This document shows positions 44,154 through 52,815 of a stretch of 64,000 nt of DNA, one piece after another. Under the pieces are notes generated by a model, which saw only the letters and a list, made by a program, of their open reading frames with translations, searched no databases and was not told the origin of the DNA. This stretch comes from an uncultured beta proteobacterium (GTDB lineage Bacteria > Pseudomonadota > Gammaproteobacteria > Burkholderiales > Burkholderiaceae_E). The translations under genes were made by a program, and so were the position numbers. Position 1 is the first letter of the stretch; every line of letters begins with the position of its first letter. The stretch covers positions 1-64,000 of the forward strand of contig CAIZNI010000036.1 in the NCBI GenBank assembly GCA_903934295.1, written 5' to 3'.

Positions 44154-45053
44154 ATGATGCTTTCTTGCGGCCGCTTCGAGCTTTCTCTCGAGCGGCCGTT
44201 GATCATGGGGGTTGTGAACATCACACCCGACTCCTTCCATGATGCTTCCCGCCATGCGCAGGCCGATCAGGCCATCGCGCACGCCCGTCGGCTGCTCGAC
44301 GAGGGTGCCGACCTGATCGATCTCGGCGCCGAGTCGACCCGGCCGGGTGCCACGCCGGTGACCCCGGCGCAGGAGTGGCAGCGGCTGGCGCCGGTGCTCG
44401 AGGCGTTGCGTGGCCTTCCGGTACCGCTGTCGGTCGATACCCGCCGGACCGAGGTGATGCGTTGGGCGCTGGCGCAAGGGGTCGACATGATCAATGATGT
44501 CGGCGGCTTCACCGATCCGGGCAGCGTTCAGGCGGTCGCCGGCTCACGGGCGGCGCTGTGCGTGATGCACATGGCCGGTGATCCGTCCACCATGCAGGAC
44601 GGCCCCGTTTATCGGGATGTGGTGGCAGAGGTTCGTGACTTTCTTCACAGTCGCGTTCAGGCGCTGTGCGCGGCGGGCGTTGACGTGAAGCGCATCCTGC
44701 TCGACCCCGGGATCGGGTTCGGCAAGCGGGATGCCCACAACATTGGCCTGCTGCGCCACCTGCGCCATCTGACACTGCCGCGAACGGCTCCCGATGCGAA
44801 CACCCCGGTCGATGGCCAGGCCGCTTCCAGGCGGCTGCCTTTGCTGGTGGGCCTTTCGCGCAAGTCGCTGATCGGGCACCTGACCGGCCGGGCGACACCC
44901 GATCGATTGGCGGGCAGTCTCGCGGGCGCCCTCGCTGCGCTCGCGCTGGGTGCCGCCATCGTTCGGGTGCATGATGTCGCCGCCACCCGCGATGCGCTGG
45001 CGGTCTGGCAGGCGATCGACCCCCTGGGGCAGTGGGCTGACAACGAGAGCTGA
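44154..45053 (+). CDS. folP: dihydropteroate synthase
   Basis: Folate-pathway enzyme of 299 residues that joins p-aminobenzoate to the pterin pyrophosphate; target of sulfonamides. Family motifs: [55 protein letters not shown] and [15 protein letters not shown]. The loop [10 protein letters not shown] is also typical. It sits between ftsH and glmM, the classic ftsH-folP-glmM order, with 5 bases before glmM. Confidence 0.96.
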   Translation: MMLSCGRFELSLERPLIMGVVNITPDSFHDASRHAQADQAIAHARRLLDEGADLIDLGAESTRPGATPVTPAQEWQRLAPVLEALRGLPVPLSVDTRRTEVMRWALAQGVDMINDVGGFTDPGSVQAVAGSRAALCVMHMAGDPSTMQDGPVYRDVVAEVRDFLHSRVQALCAAGVDVKRILLDPGIGFGKRDAHNIGLLRHLRHLTLPRTAPDANTPVDGQAASRRLPLLVGLSRKSLIGHLTGRATPDRLAGSLAGALAALALGAAIVRVHDVAATRDALAVWQAIDPLGQWADNES

Positions 45054-45058
45054 ACAAC

Positions 45059-46390
45059 ATGGCACGCAAATTCTTCGGTACGGACGGCATTCGGGGTCGG
45101 GTCGGTGAGTCGCCGATCGTCCCCGACTTCGCACTGCGTCTGGGTTATGCCGCCGGCCGGGTGCTGACCCAGGGCGGTGGCACGCGCCCGACGGTGCTGA
45201 TCGGCAAGGACACGCGAATCTCGGGCTACATGCTCGAGGCGGCACTCGAGGCAGGGTTCTCGGCTGCCGGTGTCGATGTCCTGCTGTCGGGCCCGATCCC
45301 GACGCCGGCGGTGGCCTATCTGACCCGGGCGCTGCGCCTGTCGGCCGGCGTGGTCATCAGCGCCTCGCACAACCCGTTCGAGGACAACGGCATCAAATTC
45401 TTTTCCGGCGATGGCAACAAGCTGCCCGATTCGGTCGAAGAGCGCATCGAGGCGGCGCTGGACGAACCGATGGGCTGCGTGGCTCCCGCGCAACTGGGCC
45501 GTGCGCGGCGCATCGAAGACGCAGCCGGCCGCTACATCGAGTTCTGCAAGAGTTCGTTCCCGTTCTCGATGGACCTGCGCGGGCTGAAGATGGTGGTCGA
45601 TTGCGCCCATGGCGCCGCCTATCACACCGCGCCGCACGTCTTTCACGAACTGGGCGCCGATGTGATCAACATCGGCGACAAGCCCAATGGCCTGAACATC
45701 AATGACGAGGTCGGGGCGACTCATCCGGAAACGGTGGCGCGGGCGGTTCGCGAGCACCATGCCGACATCGGTGTGGCACTCGATGGCGATGCCGATCGGA
45801 TCGTGCTGGTCGACGCCGACGGCCGCATCTACAACGGCGATGAACTGCTCTATGTGATCGTGGCCGATCGCCTGCGCGATCGCGAGGTCGCGGGCGCGGT
45901 CGGCACGCTGATGTCCAATCTCGCGCTCGAGCAGGCGCTGGCTGCCTTGGGTGTGGATTTCGCGCGGGCGAAGGTGGGCGACCGGTACGTGCTGGAGGCC
46001 CTCTATGACCGCGGCTGGATGTTCGGCGGTGAAAGCTCCGGCCACCTGCTGTGCCTGGACTGCCACACCACCGGCGACGGCACCATCAGCGCGTTGCAGG
46101 TGCTTTGTGCGATGCGGCGCAGCGGCAAGACGCTGTCCGAGCTGACTGCCCGGCTCAGCCTGTTCCCGCAGAAGCTCATCAATGTGCGGGTTGCCAAGGG
46201 CTTCGACTGGCAGAACCATGTCCCGCTGAATCGCGCCCGCAGCGAGGTCCAGGCCCAACTGGGTTCGCAGGGTCGCATCCTGATCCGCCCGTCGGGTACC
46301 GAGCCGTTGCTGCGGGTGATGGTCGAAGCGCGCGACGGCGATCTGGCCGATCGGGCGGCCCGTTGCCTGGTCGATGCGATCGCCGCCTGA
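45059..46390 (+). CDS. glmM: phosphoglucosamine mutase
   Basis: Enzyme of 443 residues that interconverts glucosamine-6-P and glucosamine-1-P for UDP-GlcNAc synthesis. The start [20 protein letters not shown] is canonical, the phosphoserine loop is [15 protein letters not shown] with catalytic Ser near 103, the metal loop is [11 protein letters not shown] and the sugar-binding loop GGESSGHL. It ends 34 bases before the first tRNA gene. Confidence 0.96.
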   Translation: MARKFFGTDGIRGRVGESPIVPDFALRLGYAAGRVLTQGGGTRPTVLIGKDTRISGYMLEAALEAGFSAAGVDVLLSGPIPTPAVAYLTRALRLSAGVVISASHNPFEDNGIKFFSGDGNKLPDSVEERIEAALDEPMGCVAPAQLGRARRIEDAAGRYIEFCKSSFPFSMDLRGLKMVVDCAHGAAYHTAPHVFHELGADVINIGDKPNGLNINDEVGATHPETVARAVREHHADIGVALDGDADRIVLVDADGRIYNGDELLYVIVADRLRDREVAGAVGTLMSNLALEQALAALGVDFARAKVGDRYVLEALYDRGWMFGGESSGHLLCLDCHTTGDGTISALQVLCAMRRSGKTLSELTARLSLFPQKLINVRVAKGFDWQNHVPLNRARSEVQAQLGSQGRILIRPSGTEPLLRVMVEARDGDLADRAARCLVDAIAA

Positions 46391-46424
46391 TCCGCGGCGG
46401 AAGTGCGCTATACTCTGACTCCTC

Positions 46425-46501
<77 letters not shown>

Positions 46502-46553
46502 GTCCCGGCAGTACCGGCCAGACCCTGTGCTTTGTCCCTGTCCGACGGGAAAT

Positions 46554-46630
<77 letters not shown>

Positions 46631-46675
46631 GTTTGATGGTTCGCGGTGGTTTTTGATCTGCCGTGTTCCCCGGTG

Positions 46676-46751
46676 GTGGCTGTAGCTCAGTTGGTAGAGT
46701 CCTGGATTGTGATTCCAGTCGTCGTGGGTTCGAGTCCCATCAGCCACCCCA
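46676..46751 (+). tRNA. tRNA-His (GTG anticodon)
   Basis: The cloverleaf has acceptor GTGGCTG pairing with CAGCCAC. A G at 46675 can act as the -1 residue pairing with the discriminator C. The anticodon stem-loop is CTGGA-TTGTGAT-TCCAG (GTG) and the T arm GTGGG-TTCGAGT-CCCAT. CCA is encoded. The leftmost genes of an integrated element start 372 bases downstream, so its 3' end is the likely attachment site. Confidence 0.95.
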
Positions 46752-47123
46752 CTGTTTTACCTTATAAATCAACAAGTTAGCGCTATAGACTCCTCTCCGT
46801 GGGCCAAATTTGGGCCAGAATCGCGGAACGGGAGCCCCGCAAGGCGCGCGTCCGAGGCAGGCTTTGGGGCCTGTCGGCGTTCACCAAAACGTCCCCATCA
46901 AGCCGTCTGCTGAGCAGAAGGCGACGGGTCAAGCAGGGTCCTTCGCTGGCCCGGGCGGAATCGGGAGTGGCCGCCGTCTCGTTGACGGGTGCATCACGGT
47001 AATCGCTGCCTGCTCTCGCGGAGCGAGCGGTTCCCCGAAAGCGGTCGAGGATCAGACCCTCACGCCAGACCCGCTCTCACCTCTCGGGCCACGGTCAAAC
47101 CCGCAGCGCCCTTGGACCAGGCC
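46752..47123 (+). other. left end of the integrated element, no gene seen
   Basis: The 372 bases between tRNA-His and the integrase stop start with an AT-rich stretch (46752-46800) and a GGGCCAAATTTGGGCCA palindrome-like sequence at 46802-46818. No credible coding sequence is seen. The att core is expected at or near the tRNA 3' end, but the partner repeat lies outside the window. Confidence 0.5.
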
Positions 47124-48290
47124 TCAGTCTTGCAAGTGGGCCAGAGGCTCCGCCTTGCTCGCGCGAGTCCGCGCAATCGACGCCTCCAGTCGCTCCATCT
47201 CCCGGTCGTTCTGCTCGCCGTCGAGCCACTTGGCGTAGGTCCGATGGAACATCTCGACCGAGTGGCCAAGCTGGCGCGCGCAGAAGGCTGGATTCATGCC
47301 TGCCATCAGCATCACCGTGGCGTAGGTGTGCCGCATGTTGTAGGGCCTGCGGTAGCGGATGCCGAGCCGCTTGAGCGTCGGGGTCCAGAAGCTGCGCCGG
47401 AACGCCCGCTCGTCCACCCATGGTTTTCCGAATCTCGGATCGTTGAAGACTGCGCCGCCTGCGAGCTGGGTGTGCGCCCGCTGGCGTTGCAGGGCATCGG
47501 TAGCCCGGCTGTTCAGTTTGATGGTCCGGGCAACGTTCGTCTTCGTCCGATCCTTGTGAACGCCCCTGACCAGTGCCTCAGCGATCAGGGCGGTGCCGCT
47601 GGCCATGTCGACGTTCTCCCATGACAGCGCGAAGAGCTCGGAGGTTCTAAGGCCAGTCCAGAACCAAAACTCGACCATGTTGGCCACCTGGCCCGGGTGA
47701 CGAGCATTGAGGTCTGCCAGGACGGTGTCGAGTTCTTCTCGGGAATAGGGGTCCGGGGGCTCCTTCTGGTGCCTGGCGCGAGGGATCTTTCCCGCTGGGT
47801 TGACCTGCAGGATTCCGTCGGTGACGGCGAGCTCGAGCGCTTCCCTCAGGACGCTGACGTAGTTGTTGACGGTCTTGCCGGAGAGATCGGGGCGGCGGGC
47901 CAGCACCGTGAGGATCTGGCTGTGTCGCAAAGCCCGCAGTGTCTTGTCGCCGATCCCCTGCTTCCAGAAGCGAATCGCGCTCTCGTACGATGCTCGTGTG
48001 CTGGCCTCTATCCGCTGGCTCGCGAGCCAGGCATCAAGCTGTGTGCCGACCGTCAGCGAGCTGTCCGCTCCGGCTGACGGAAAAGTCTCCGCCATGTTGA
48101 AGATGCCAAGCGCGATCTTTCGCTGAATGTCATCTGCCAGCCGTCGCGCGAACTTGAGGTTCGCAGCTGTCGGCAGCAGAGGAACACCGGCCTGCGTGAT
48201 GCGCTTGACGTGGCGTTTGCCGTCGAAGGTAAAACGCACGCGAATGCTTTCACCATGAACCTCGACGTTTCCTAGCCCTTTTCGACCCAT
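47124..48290 (-). CDS. int: tyrosine recombinase integrase
   Basis: Site-specific recombinase of 388 residues. The N-terminal arm-binding domain (GNVEVHGESIRVRFTFDGKR) is of the DUF3596 type found in phage and element integrases. A core-binding SAM-like domain and the catalytic domain follow: Arg in TGLRTSELFALSWENVD, Arg-His in YNMRHTYATVMLMAG, and the Tyr nucleophile in LGHSVEMFHRTYAKWL. It points toward the tRNA-His gene, the usual position for an enzyme using that tRNA as attB. The ATG at 48290 overlaps the upstream excisionase-like gene by 19 bases. Confidence 0.92.
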   Translation of the reverse strand: MGRKGLGNVEVHGESIRVRFTFDGKRHVKRITQAGVPLLPTAANLKFARRLADDIQRKIALGIFNMAETFPSAGADSSLTVGTQLDAWLASQRIEASTRASYESAIRFWKQGIGDKTLRALRHSQILTVLARRPDLSGKTVNNYVSVLREALELAVTDGILQVNPAGKIPRARHQKEPPDPYSREELDTVLADLNARHPGQVANMVEFWFWTGLRTSELFALSWENVDMASGTALIAEALVRGVHKDRTKTNVARTIKLNSRATDALQRQRAHTQLAGGAVFNDPRFGKPWVDERAFRRSFWTPTLKRLGIRYRRPYNMRHTYATVMLMAGMNPAFCARQLGHSVEMFHRTYAKWLDGEQNDREMERLEASIARTRASKAEPLAHLQD

Positions 48291-48604
48291 GCCTGGTACC
48301 CCTTCATCGAGATGAAGATTCCCCCGTCGGGGGAGCGCCGGTACTCTCGGCCGTCCAACCATTTGCCGTCTTCAATCTTGCGGCGAATGGCCTTCTCGGT
48401 GAGCCCGGTGATGTACGAAGCCAGTTGGATGGTGACGTAAGGCGCGGGTGCGAGATGCACCGCGGGTGCACTGGCCCACGCCCGCTGATGCGTCGGCGGA
48501 GGACCGTGGCCTTGTCCGTCTGCGGGAGCGGCTTCCCTGGACACGCGGGCTCCTGAAGGAGCCCGGGACTGCCCGTCATTGTGCTCCAGTTCGTCGCTCT
48601 TCAT
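48272..48604 (-). CDS. excisionase-like (Xis) small DNA-binding protein
   Basis: The C-terminal 55 residues read YVTIQLASYITGLTEKAIRR then KIEDGKWLDGREYRRSPDGG, a winged-helix excisionase pattern; the N-terminal half is low in complexity. The ATG at 48604 (MKSDELEHN) is chosen for AGGA about 5 bases upstream; ATG at 48742 is possible and would still lie downstream of the 28-bp motif. It overlaps int, so the two are coupled and probably act together in element excision. Confidence 0.75.
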   Translation of the reverse strand: MKSDELEHNDGQSRAPSGARVSREAAPADGQGHGPPPTHQRAWASAPAVHLAPAPYVTIQLASYITGLTEKAIRRKIEDGKWLDGREYRRSPDGGIFISMKGYQAWVEKG

Positions 48605-49126
48605 CCCAGTCCTCTCGTCCCCTCCGCGCTTACGCGGTCCTTCACTGCCTCGCCACGCCTTGCCCACACTGGGCATGTCGACGTAGCTGGCCTGTTGACG
48701 CCACGACAGCCATCGGCCGCCAAGGTGCAAGGGCGCGCCCATCACCTGCCGCGCCACGGAACGAGATACGGAATCCGATTGAAAAGTGTCGGGCCGGGGC
48801 GACGTGAATGTGCGGCGAGGCACCGATCGCACTGTCCGCACTGCTGACAAGGCGAGCTCAGCTGCGGTACTTCACGTACTTCGGGCCGACCACGTATCTC
48901 AGGTTCAGGAGGCGAATGTGGATCCGAGGTGACCTCTCCTCGGTTACGCGCTGAGCATGTCTGCCTCGATCCATCTCTCTTGATCTGCGGCTTCAAAGTT
49001 CCTGACGCCGCATGCGGCTCGCTCAGCCGCAGACCAAGGAAATAGACCCATTACCTAGGCCATCAGTCCATCTACCCCTATTGAGTTTCGCCCGATCCCC
49101 TGTCCGTCAAGCCGACGGGAGGGGAC
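48605..49126. other. divergent control region between xis/int and the sigma-like gene
   Basis: This stretch of over 500 bases holds no convincing complete gene, unless xis starts at 48742. It carries one copy of the 28-bp motif (48766-48793). It also has a 12-bp palindrome GCCGCATGCGGC (49006-49017) nested inside an 8-bp inverted repeat (CTGCGGCT at 48984, AGCCGCAG at 49024). The part just before 49127 is the presumed promoter of the sigma-like gene. Confidence 0.5.
48766..48793 (-). promoter_or_regulatory. 28-bp bipartite motif, copy upstream of xis/int
   Basis: Read on the minus strand: CCCGACACTTTTCA, 4 bases (ATCG), GATTCCGTAT. The same two boxes occur upstream of parA at 49718-49745 in the opposite orientation, each pointing toward its gene. 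If it is a promoter, transcription would start just before the excisionase-like gene. Confidence 0.65.
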
Positions 49127-49717
49127 ATGGCTCTCAAAGAAGAGCAGGGGCTGGGCAATTGGGAAATTGCCACTGCGAAAAAGCTGGTCAGTGAATACCG
49201 GCGCAAACACAGGATCCTGGAGCGCGAGGAGTTCGAGGATCTGATGCAGGAGTGTCTGGCGCACTGGATCGTGGCGCGGCGGCGAATACCGCCAGAGCCA
49301 GACCCACGACCACCGGTGTCGTACATGGCACAGGTACTCCGCAACAAACTTACGGACATGGTCCGTGAGATGACCGCAGACAAGCGCGCCGGTAACCCCG
49401 GCGCGCTTTCGCTTGATGCGCCGCTCGATGGCACAGAGGACGGCATCACGCTCGGCGACGTTCTGGCCGATGAGCAGGCGGACCCCGCCGTCTCGGGTGA
49501 TATGGACAGCCGACACGCCCGCATCGATCTGGCTCGTGCGATGGCGCTGCTGGCCCCGGCCCAGCAGCGTCTGTGCCAGTTGCTGGGCGAGGAGGGGCTC
49601 TCGATCAAAGAGGCAGCCGGGCGGCTCCGAATCCCGCGCGGCACGCTCTACGAGGAGATCAAGCGCATCCGCCGGATCTTCGACCAGCATGGCCTGGGCA
49701 ACTATTTGAAGGACTGA
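49127..49717 (+). CDS. sigma-70-like RNA polymerase sigma factor of the element
   Basis: Protein of 196 residues with the layout of a small sigma factor. A region-2-like segment (EREEFEDLMQECLAHWIVAR) lies near residue 35, then a variable linker with SLDAPLDGTEDGITLGDVL, as sigma factors often show between regions 2 and 4. A region-4 helix-turn-helix (LSIKEAAGRLRIPRGTLYEE) lies near residue 160. The ATG has GGGAGGGG about 4 bases upstream. Its stop is directly followed by one copy of the 28-bp motif, and the other copy lies 334 bases before its start. A role in driving both flanking modules is inferred. Confidence 0.75.
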   Translation: MALKEEQGLGNWEIATAKKLVSEYRRKHRILEREEFEDLMQECLAHWIVARRRIPPEPDPRPPVSYMAQVLRNKLTDMVREMTADKRAGNPGALSLDAPLDGTEDGITLGDVLADEQADPAVSGDMDSRHARIDLARAMALLAPAQQRLCQLLGEEGLSIKEAAGRLRIPRGTLYEEIKRIRRIFDQHGLGNYLKD

Positions 49718-49745
49718 CCCGACACTTTTCAGCGCGATTCCGTAT
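49718..49745 (+). promoter_or_regulatory. 28-bp bipartite motif, copy upstream of parA
   Basis: CCCGACACTTTTCA, 4 bases (GCGC), GATTCCGTAT. All 24 bases of the two boxes match the copy upstream of xis/int, while all four spacer bases differ. The parA ATG is 33 bases after the motif, with AAGGAA in between, consistent with a promoter having a short leader. Confidence 0.7.
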
Positions 49746-49778
49746 GCCTGATCACCGTCCTGATTAGGCAAGGAATCG

Positions 49779-50624
49779 ATGATCACCTTCACCATCGCGA
49801 GTACCAAAGGGGGCGTCGGCAAGACGACGCTCACCGCCAACCTGGGCGCACTGCTGGCCGACATGGGCCTGCGCGTGCTCCTGGTCGACGCCGACGTGCA
49901 GCCGTCGCTGTCGAAGTATTTCCCGTTGTCACCCCCACAGCCGGTCGCGGGGCTGACCGACGTGCTCGTCCGCGGCGAGGTGGTTGCGGCGAGCATCACG
50001 CCGACGGTCTTTCCCAACCTGCATCTGGTGGCCTCCGATGATCCCGAGGGTCGGCTGCCGAACTGGCTGCTGGGGCGGATCGACCGGGGTTTCCGGCTGC
50101 GCCACGCGCTGCGCGCCGGGCTCGTTCCTTCGGCCTACGACTGCGTGCTGATCGACACACCGGGCGCCATCGGGCCTCTTCAGGATGCGGCCGTCATGGC
50201 GGCCGATGTGCTGGTGTCACCGATCACGCCCGAGATCCTTTCGGCGCGCGAGTTCCGCGACGGCACGATGGAGTTGCTGGCTCGGCTGGAACCCGGCAGT
50301 GCGCTCGGGGCACCGCCCGCGCCGGTGAAGGCCGTGATCTATCGGCAGGACCGCACCGCCGATGCGCGGCTGATCGTGGCCGGCATTGCCCGCGAGTTCG
50401 ACCGGCCGCACGAGCGGGTGTCGCTGCTCAAGAACGTGGTGCCGCATGCCAAGGCCTACAAGGAGGCCGCGACGCTGCGTGTGCCTGTCCATCAGCACGA
50501 GCGACGCCGAGAGGGCACGATGCCCAGCGCCTGGTCGGTGATGCACTGCCTGGCGTGGGAGCTGATGCCCAGCCTGCGCGGCATGCTTGCCGACGGGCGC
50601 CGGGTGCAGGGGGTGTCGTCATGA
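49779..50624 (+). CDS. parA: ParA-family partition ATPase
   Basis: Deviant Walker ATPase of 281 residues. It begins MITFTIASTKGGVGKTTLTA with the KGGVGKTT box at residues 10-17, then VLLVDADVQPSLSKYF and CVLIDTPGAIGPLQDAAVMA. The first gene of the element's rightward module, it should maintain or segregate the excised form with the ParB-like protein. Its stop overlaps the parB start (ATGA). Confidence 0.93.
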   Translation: MITFTIASTKGGVGKTTLTANLGALLADMGLRVLLVDADVQPSLSKYFPLSPPQPVAGLTDVLVRGEVVAASITPTVFPNLHLVASDDPEGRLPNWLLGRIDRGFRLRHALRAGLVPSAYDCVLIDTPGAIGPLQDAAVMAADVLVSPITPEILSAREFRDGTMELLARLEPGSALGAPPAPVKAVIYRQDRTADARLIVAGIAREFDRPHERVSLLKNVVPHAKAYKEAATLRVPVHQHERRREGTMPSAWSVMHCLAWELMPSLRGMLADGRRVQGVSS

Positions 50625-51892
50625 GCAGCGGCAAGTCCGCGCTCGACGAGCGCAGCCGCCGCGTGGCGGAGTCCCTGTCCGTCGGCAACCCAAGTAACAA
50701 CGCACGCAGCCTGCCGCCGCAGGCCAGCCCGCGCTCCGAATGCCAGATCGAACTCGGCATCGATGAGATCCGCCCCTACGAGCACAACCCGCGCCGCACC
50801 AGGAACGCGAAGTTCGAGGACATCAAGGAATCGATCCGCGCCGGTGGGCTGCGCAGCCCGATCACTGTGACGCAGCGGCCTGGCGAGGCGCACTACATCG
50901 TCGAGTCCGGCGGCAATACCCGGCTGCTGGCCCTGCGGCAGCTCTGGGCCGAGACCAAGGATCCGCGGTTCCGTCGCCTGGTGGTGCTGTTCCGCCCATG
51001 GCGGTCGGAGACCCAGGTGCTCACCGCCCACCTGATCGAGAACGAGCAGCGCGGCGACATGAGGTTCTGGGACCGCGCCACCGGGATCGTGGCGCTGAAG
51101 ACCCGGCTGGAGGCCGAGCAGGGCAGGGCGCTGACGCTGCGCCCGCTGGAAGACGCCCTGCATGGCCTCGGCCTGGCGGTCAACACCGCCACGCTGGCCC
51201 TGTACCTGTATGCGACCGACCGCTTGCGCGCGCTCGGCGAGGTGGTGCCCGACCTGGCGGGGCTGGATGTGAAGACACTGCAGCCGCGCTTGAACGCGCT
51301 GCGGCGCTACGCCCATGCGCGGGCCGGCATCGAGGAGAACCCGCTGTATGACGAGATCTTCGAGCCCGTCTTCCGGACGATGGCAGGTTCGTTCTCGGTC
51401 ATGGCCACGGTAGAGGGTTGCGAAGTGGCGCTGGCGCGGCGGCTCGGCGAGTCGGTCGAAGTCTTGCGGCAGGCCATGTCGTCCGGGACCGCGCGACCGG
51501 ACTGCGACCTCCCGCGCGAGGAGTGCGAGCCGCGATCCGACTGCACCCTCGGCCCGGCCGTCGATGGGCCGGCAGCCGCCATTGCGGACTTCGCCCGTAA
51601 GGCGGGCTTCGATGCCGAGATTGCGCGCGATCCGGCGGCCGTCCTCGGCTGCCGCCTGCTCCCACTGCCGGAGTCGCAGCAAGCCGATGCGGGGAGGCGC
51701 CGCGCTTGGTCGGCGCTGGCCTTTCTCATCGAGCCCGATCGGAAGCCTCCACCTTCGGACCCGCCGCCACCGCCACCGCCTGAGTTCATCCGGTGGCTCG
51801 CCGACCCTGAGGACGAGACCGCTGCCGCCTTCCTGGCGCTGCTCGCCGCTCTTCGGCAGTCGCGATCGGTACCTGCTGGGGAGGCCACCTGA
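50621..51892 (+). CDS. parB: ParB-family protein of the integrative element
   Basis: Protein of 423 residues. The ParB/sulfiredoxin fold shows ELGIDEIRPYEHNPRRTRN, IKESIRAGGLRSPITVTQRP, YIVESGGNTRLLALRQLW and LTAHLIENEQRGDMRFWDRA. The C-terminal part is longer and divergent, with a poly-Pro stretch (PSDPPPPPPPEF) near residue 385. Features match the ParB of PFGI-1-type integrating elements. The start ATG overlaps the parA stop; its own stop overlaps the next gene. Confidence 0.88.
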   Translation: MSSGKSALDERSRRVAESLSVGNPSNNARSLPPQASPRSECQIELGIDEIRPYEHNPRRTRNAKFEDIKESIRAGGLRSPITVTQRPGEAHYIVESGGNTRLLALRQLWAETKDPRFRRLVVLFRPWRSETQVLTAHLIENEQRGDMRFWDRATGIVALKTRLEAEQGRALTLRPLEDALHGLGLAVNTATLALYLYATDRLRALGEVVPDLAGLDVKTLQPRLNALRRYAHARAGIEENPLYDEIFEPVFRTMAGSFSVMATVEGCEVALARRLGESVEVLRQAMSSGTARPDCDLPREECEPRSDCTLGPAVDGPAAAIADFARKAGFDAEIARDPAAVLGCRLLPLPESQQADAGRRRAWSALAFLIEPDRKPPPSDPPPPPPPEFIRWLADPEDETAAAFLALLAALRQSRSVPAGEAT

Positions 51893-52434
51893 TGCTGCCG
51901 CTGCTTGACACGCAGGTACGCCTCGTCCTGCTCAACCACGTCACGGTGCGCCTCGCCGGTGCCGGGCCGGAGGAGCTCAGTGCTGCCGGCCTGGCCGGCG
52001 AAATGCTCGACAGCCTGAGGCGACTCTCCGCGACGGACCTCAACCGCCTGGCCTCGATGCGCAGCGTCAAGATCGGGGTGGCCGTCGACGGCGACGCCTT
52101 GCAGGCCGGTCTGCGCATCGTGTCGCTGGTCAATGAAGCCAACGCGCTTCAGACCTACTTCATCCGACATGGCGCCTCCACGGCGCTGATGGCTCGCCTC
52201 TTCAAGGTCCGGCGCAAGCTCACCCTGCGTCTGCGTCGCGAACTCGGCGTGCACCGGCCATCGGGCCGGGTCGCGCTTCCCGACCATGCCACGCGCGAGC
52301 GCATCTACCTGGCGTGGCGGGCGATCGGTGAGCCTGCCCCGCGAGCGCGGTACTACCAGTTGCACCAGGCCTTCCCGTATCTGCCCATCGCCGTGCTGGA
52401 AGTGGTGATCCGCGACTTCGAGGCGATGGCATGA
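51892..52434 (+). CDS. DUF2857-like element protein
   Basis: Protein of 180 residues beginning MLPLLDTQVRLVLLNHVTVR. A likely helical N-terminus is followed by NALQTYFIRHGASTALMARL and a basic stretch (KVRRKLTLRLRRELGVHRPS). Position between parB and the replication-type gene fits the DUF2857 protein of PFGI-1/SPI-7 type elements. Its function is unknown; the basic helices suggest nucleic-acid contact. It starts in the parB stop (TGATG) and overlaps the next gene by 4 bases. Confidence 0.72.
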   Translation: MLPLLDTQVRLVLLNHVTVRLAGAGPEELSAAGLAGEMLDSLRRLSATDLNRLASMRSVKIGVAVDGDALQAGLRIVSLVNEANALQTYFIRHGASTALMARLFKVRRKLTLRLRRELGVHRPSGRVALPDHATRERIYLAWRAIGEPAPRARYYQLHQAFPYLPIAVLEVVIRDFEAMA

Positions 52435-52805
52435 ACGCCCAGGCCGAAGCCCTGGGGATCACCCCGGACCTGCTGCTCGATGTATTCGACACCCCCGTGA
52501 CCTTTCACCGTTGTCTGGTGCCGGTGGCCGGCGGGGTCCACGCCGCGCTGCTGCTGTCGCACGCGATCTGGACCACGCAGTCGCTCGACGCCGATGCCGA
52601 CGGCTGGTTCCTCAAGTCGCAGGAGCAGTGGGCCGAGGAGACGGGCCTGTCGCGCTGGGAGCAGGAGACCGCACGTCGGGCGCTGCGGGAGGCCGGTCTG
52701 CTGGAGGAGCGCCGGGTCGGCATGCCGGCCCGGCTGTGGTTCCGGGTGCGTGCTTCAGCGGTCTGGGCCGCCTTGAAGGCCCAAGCAGGAAGGCCCCGGC
52801 GATGA
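52431..52805 (+). CDS. single winged-helix-like module protein
   Basis: Protein of 124 residues whose sequence from about residue 23 matches the two modules in the following gene. Shared blocks are FHRCLVPVAGGVHAALLLS, DGWFLKSQEQWAEETGLSRW, EQETARRALREAGLLEE and GMPARLWFRV. The pattern (helix, strand, then a GLSRWEQETAR helix and an ERR wing) suggests a winged-helix DNA-binding domain like those of replication initiators. It overlaps DUF2857 by 4 bases and ends 10 bases before the larger gene. Confidence 0.7.
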   Translation: MNAQAEALGITPDLLLDVFDTPVTFHRCLVPVAGGVHAALLLSHAIWTTQSLDADADGWFLKSQEQWAEETGLSRWEQETARRALREAGLLEERRVGMPARLWFRVRASAVWAALKAQAGRPRR

Positions 52806-52815
52806 GGTTGCCGAC

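Noticed and set aside
46802-46818. GGGCCAAATTTGGGCCA as the att core
   Set aside because: It is near-palindromic and lies outside the tRNA; without the second copy in the window it cannot be assigned as the crossover site.
46810-47624. Plus-strand open frames opposite the integrase 3' end
   Set aside because: They are antisense to a well-supported tyrosine recombinase and show no recognisable domain.
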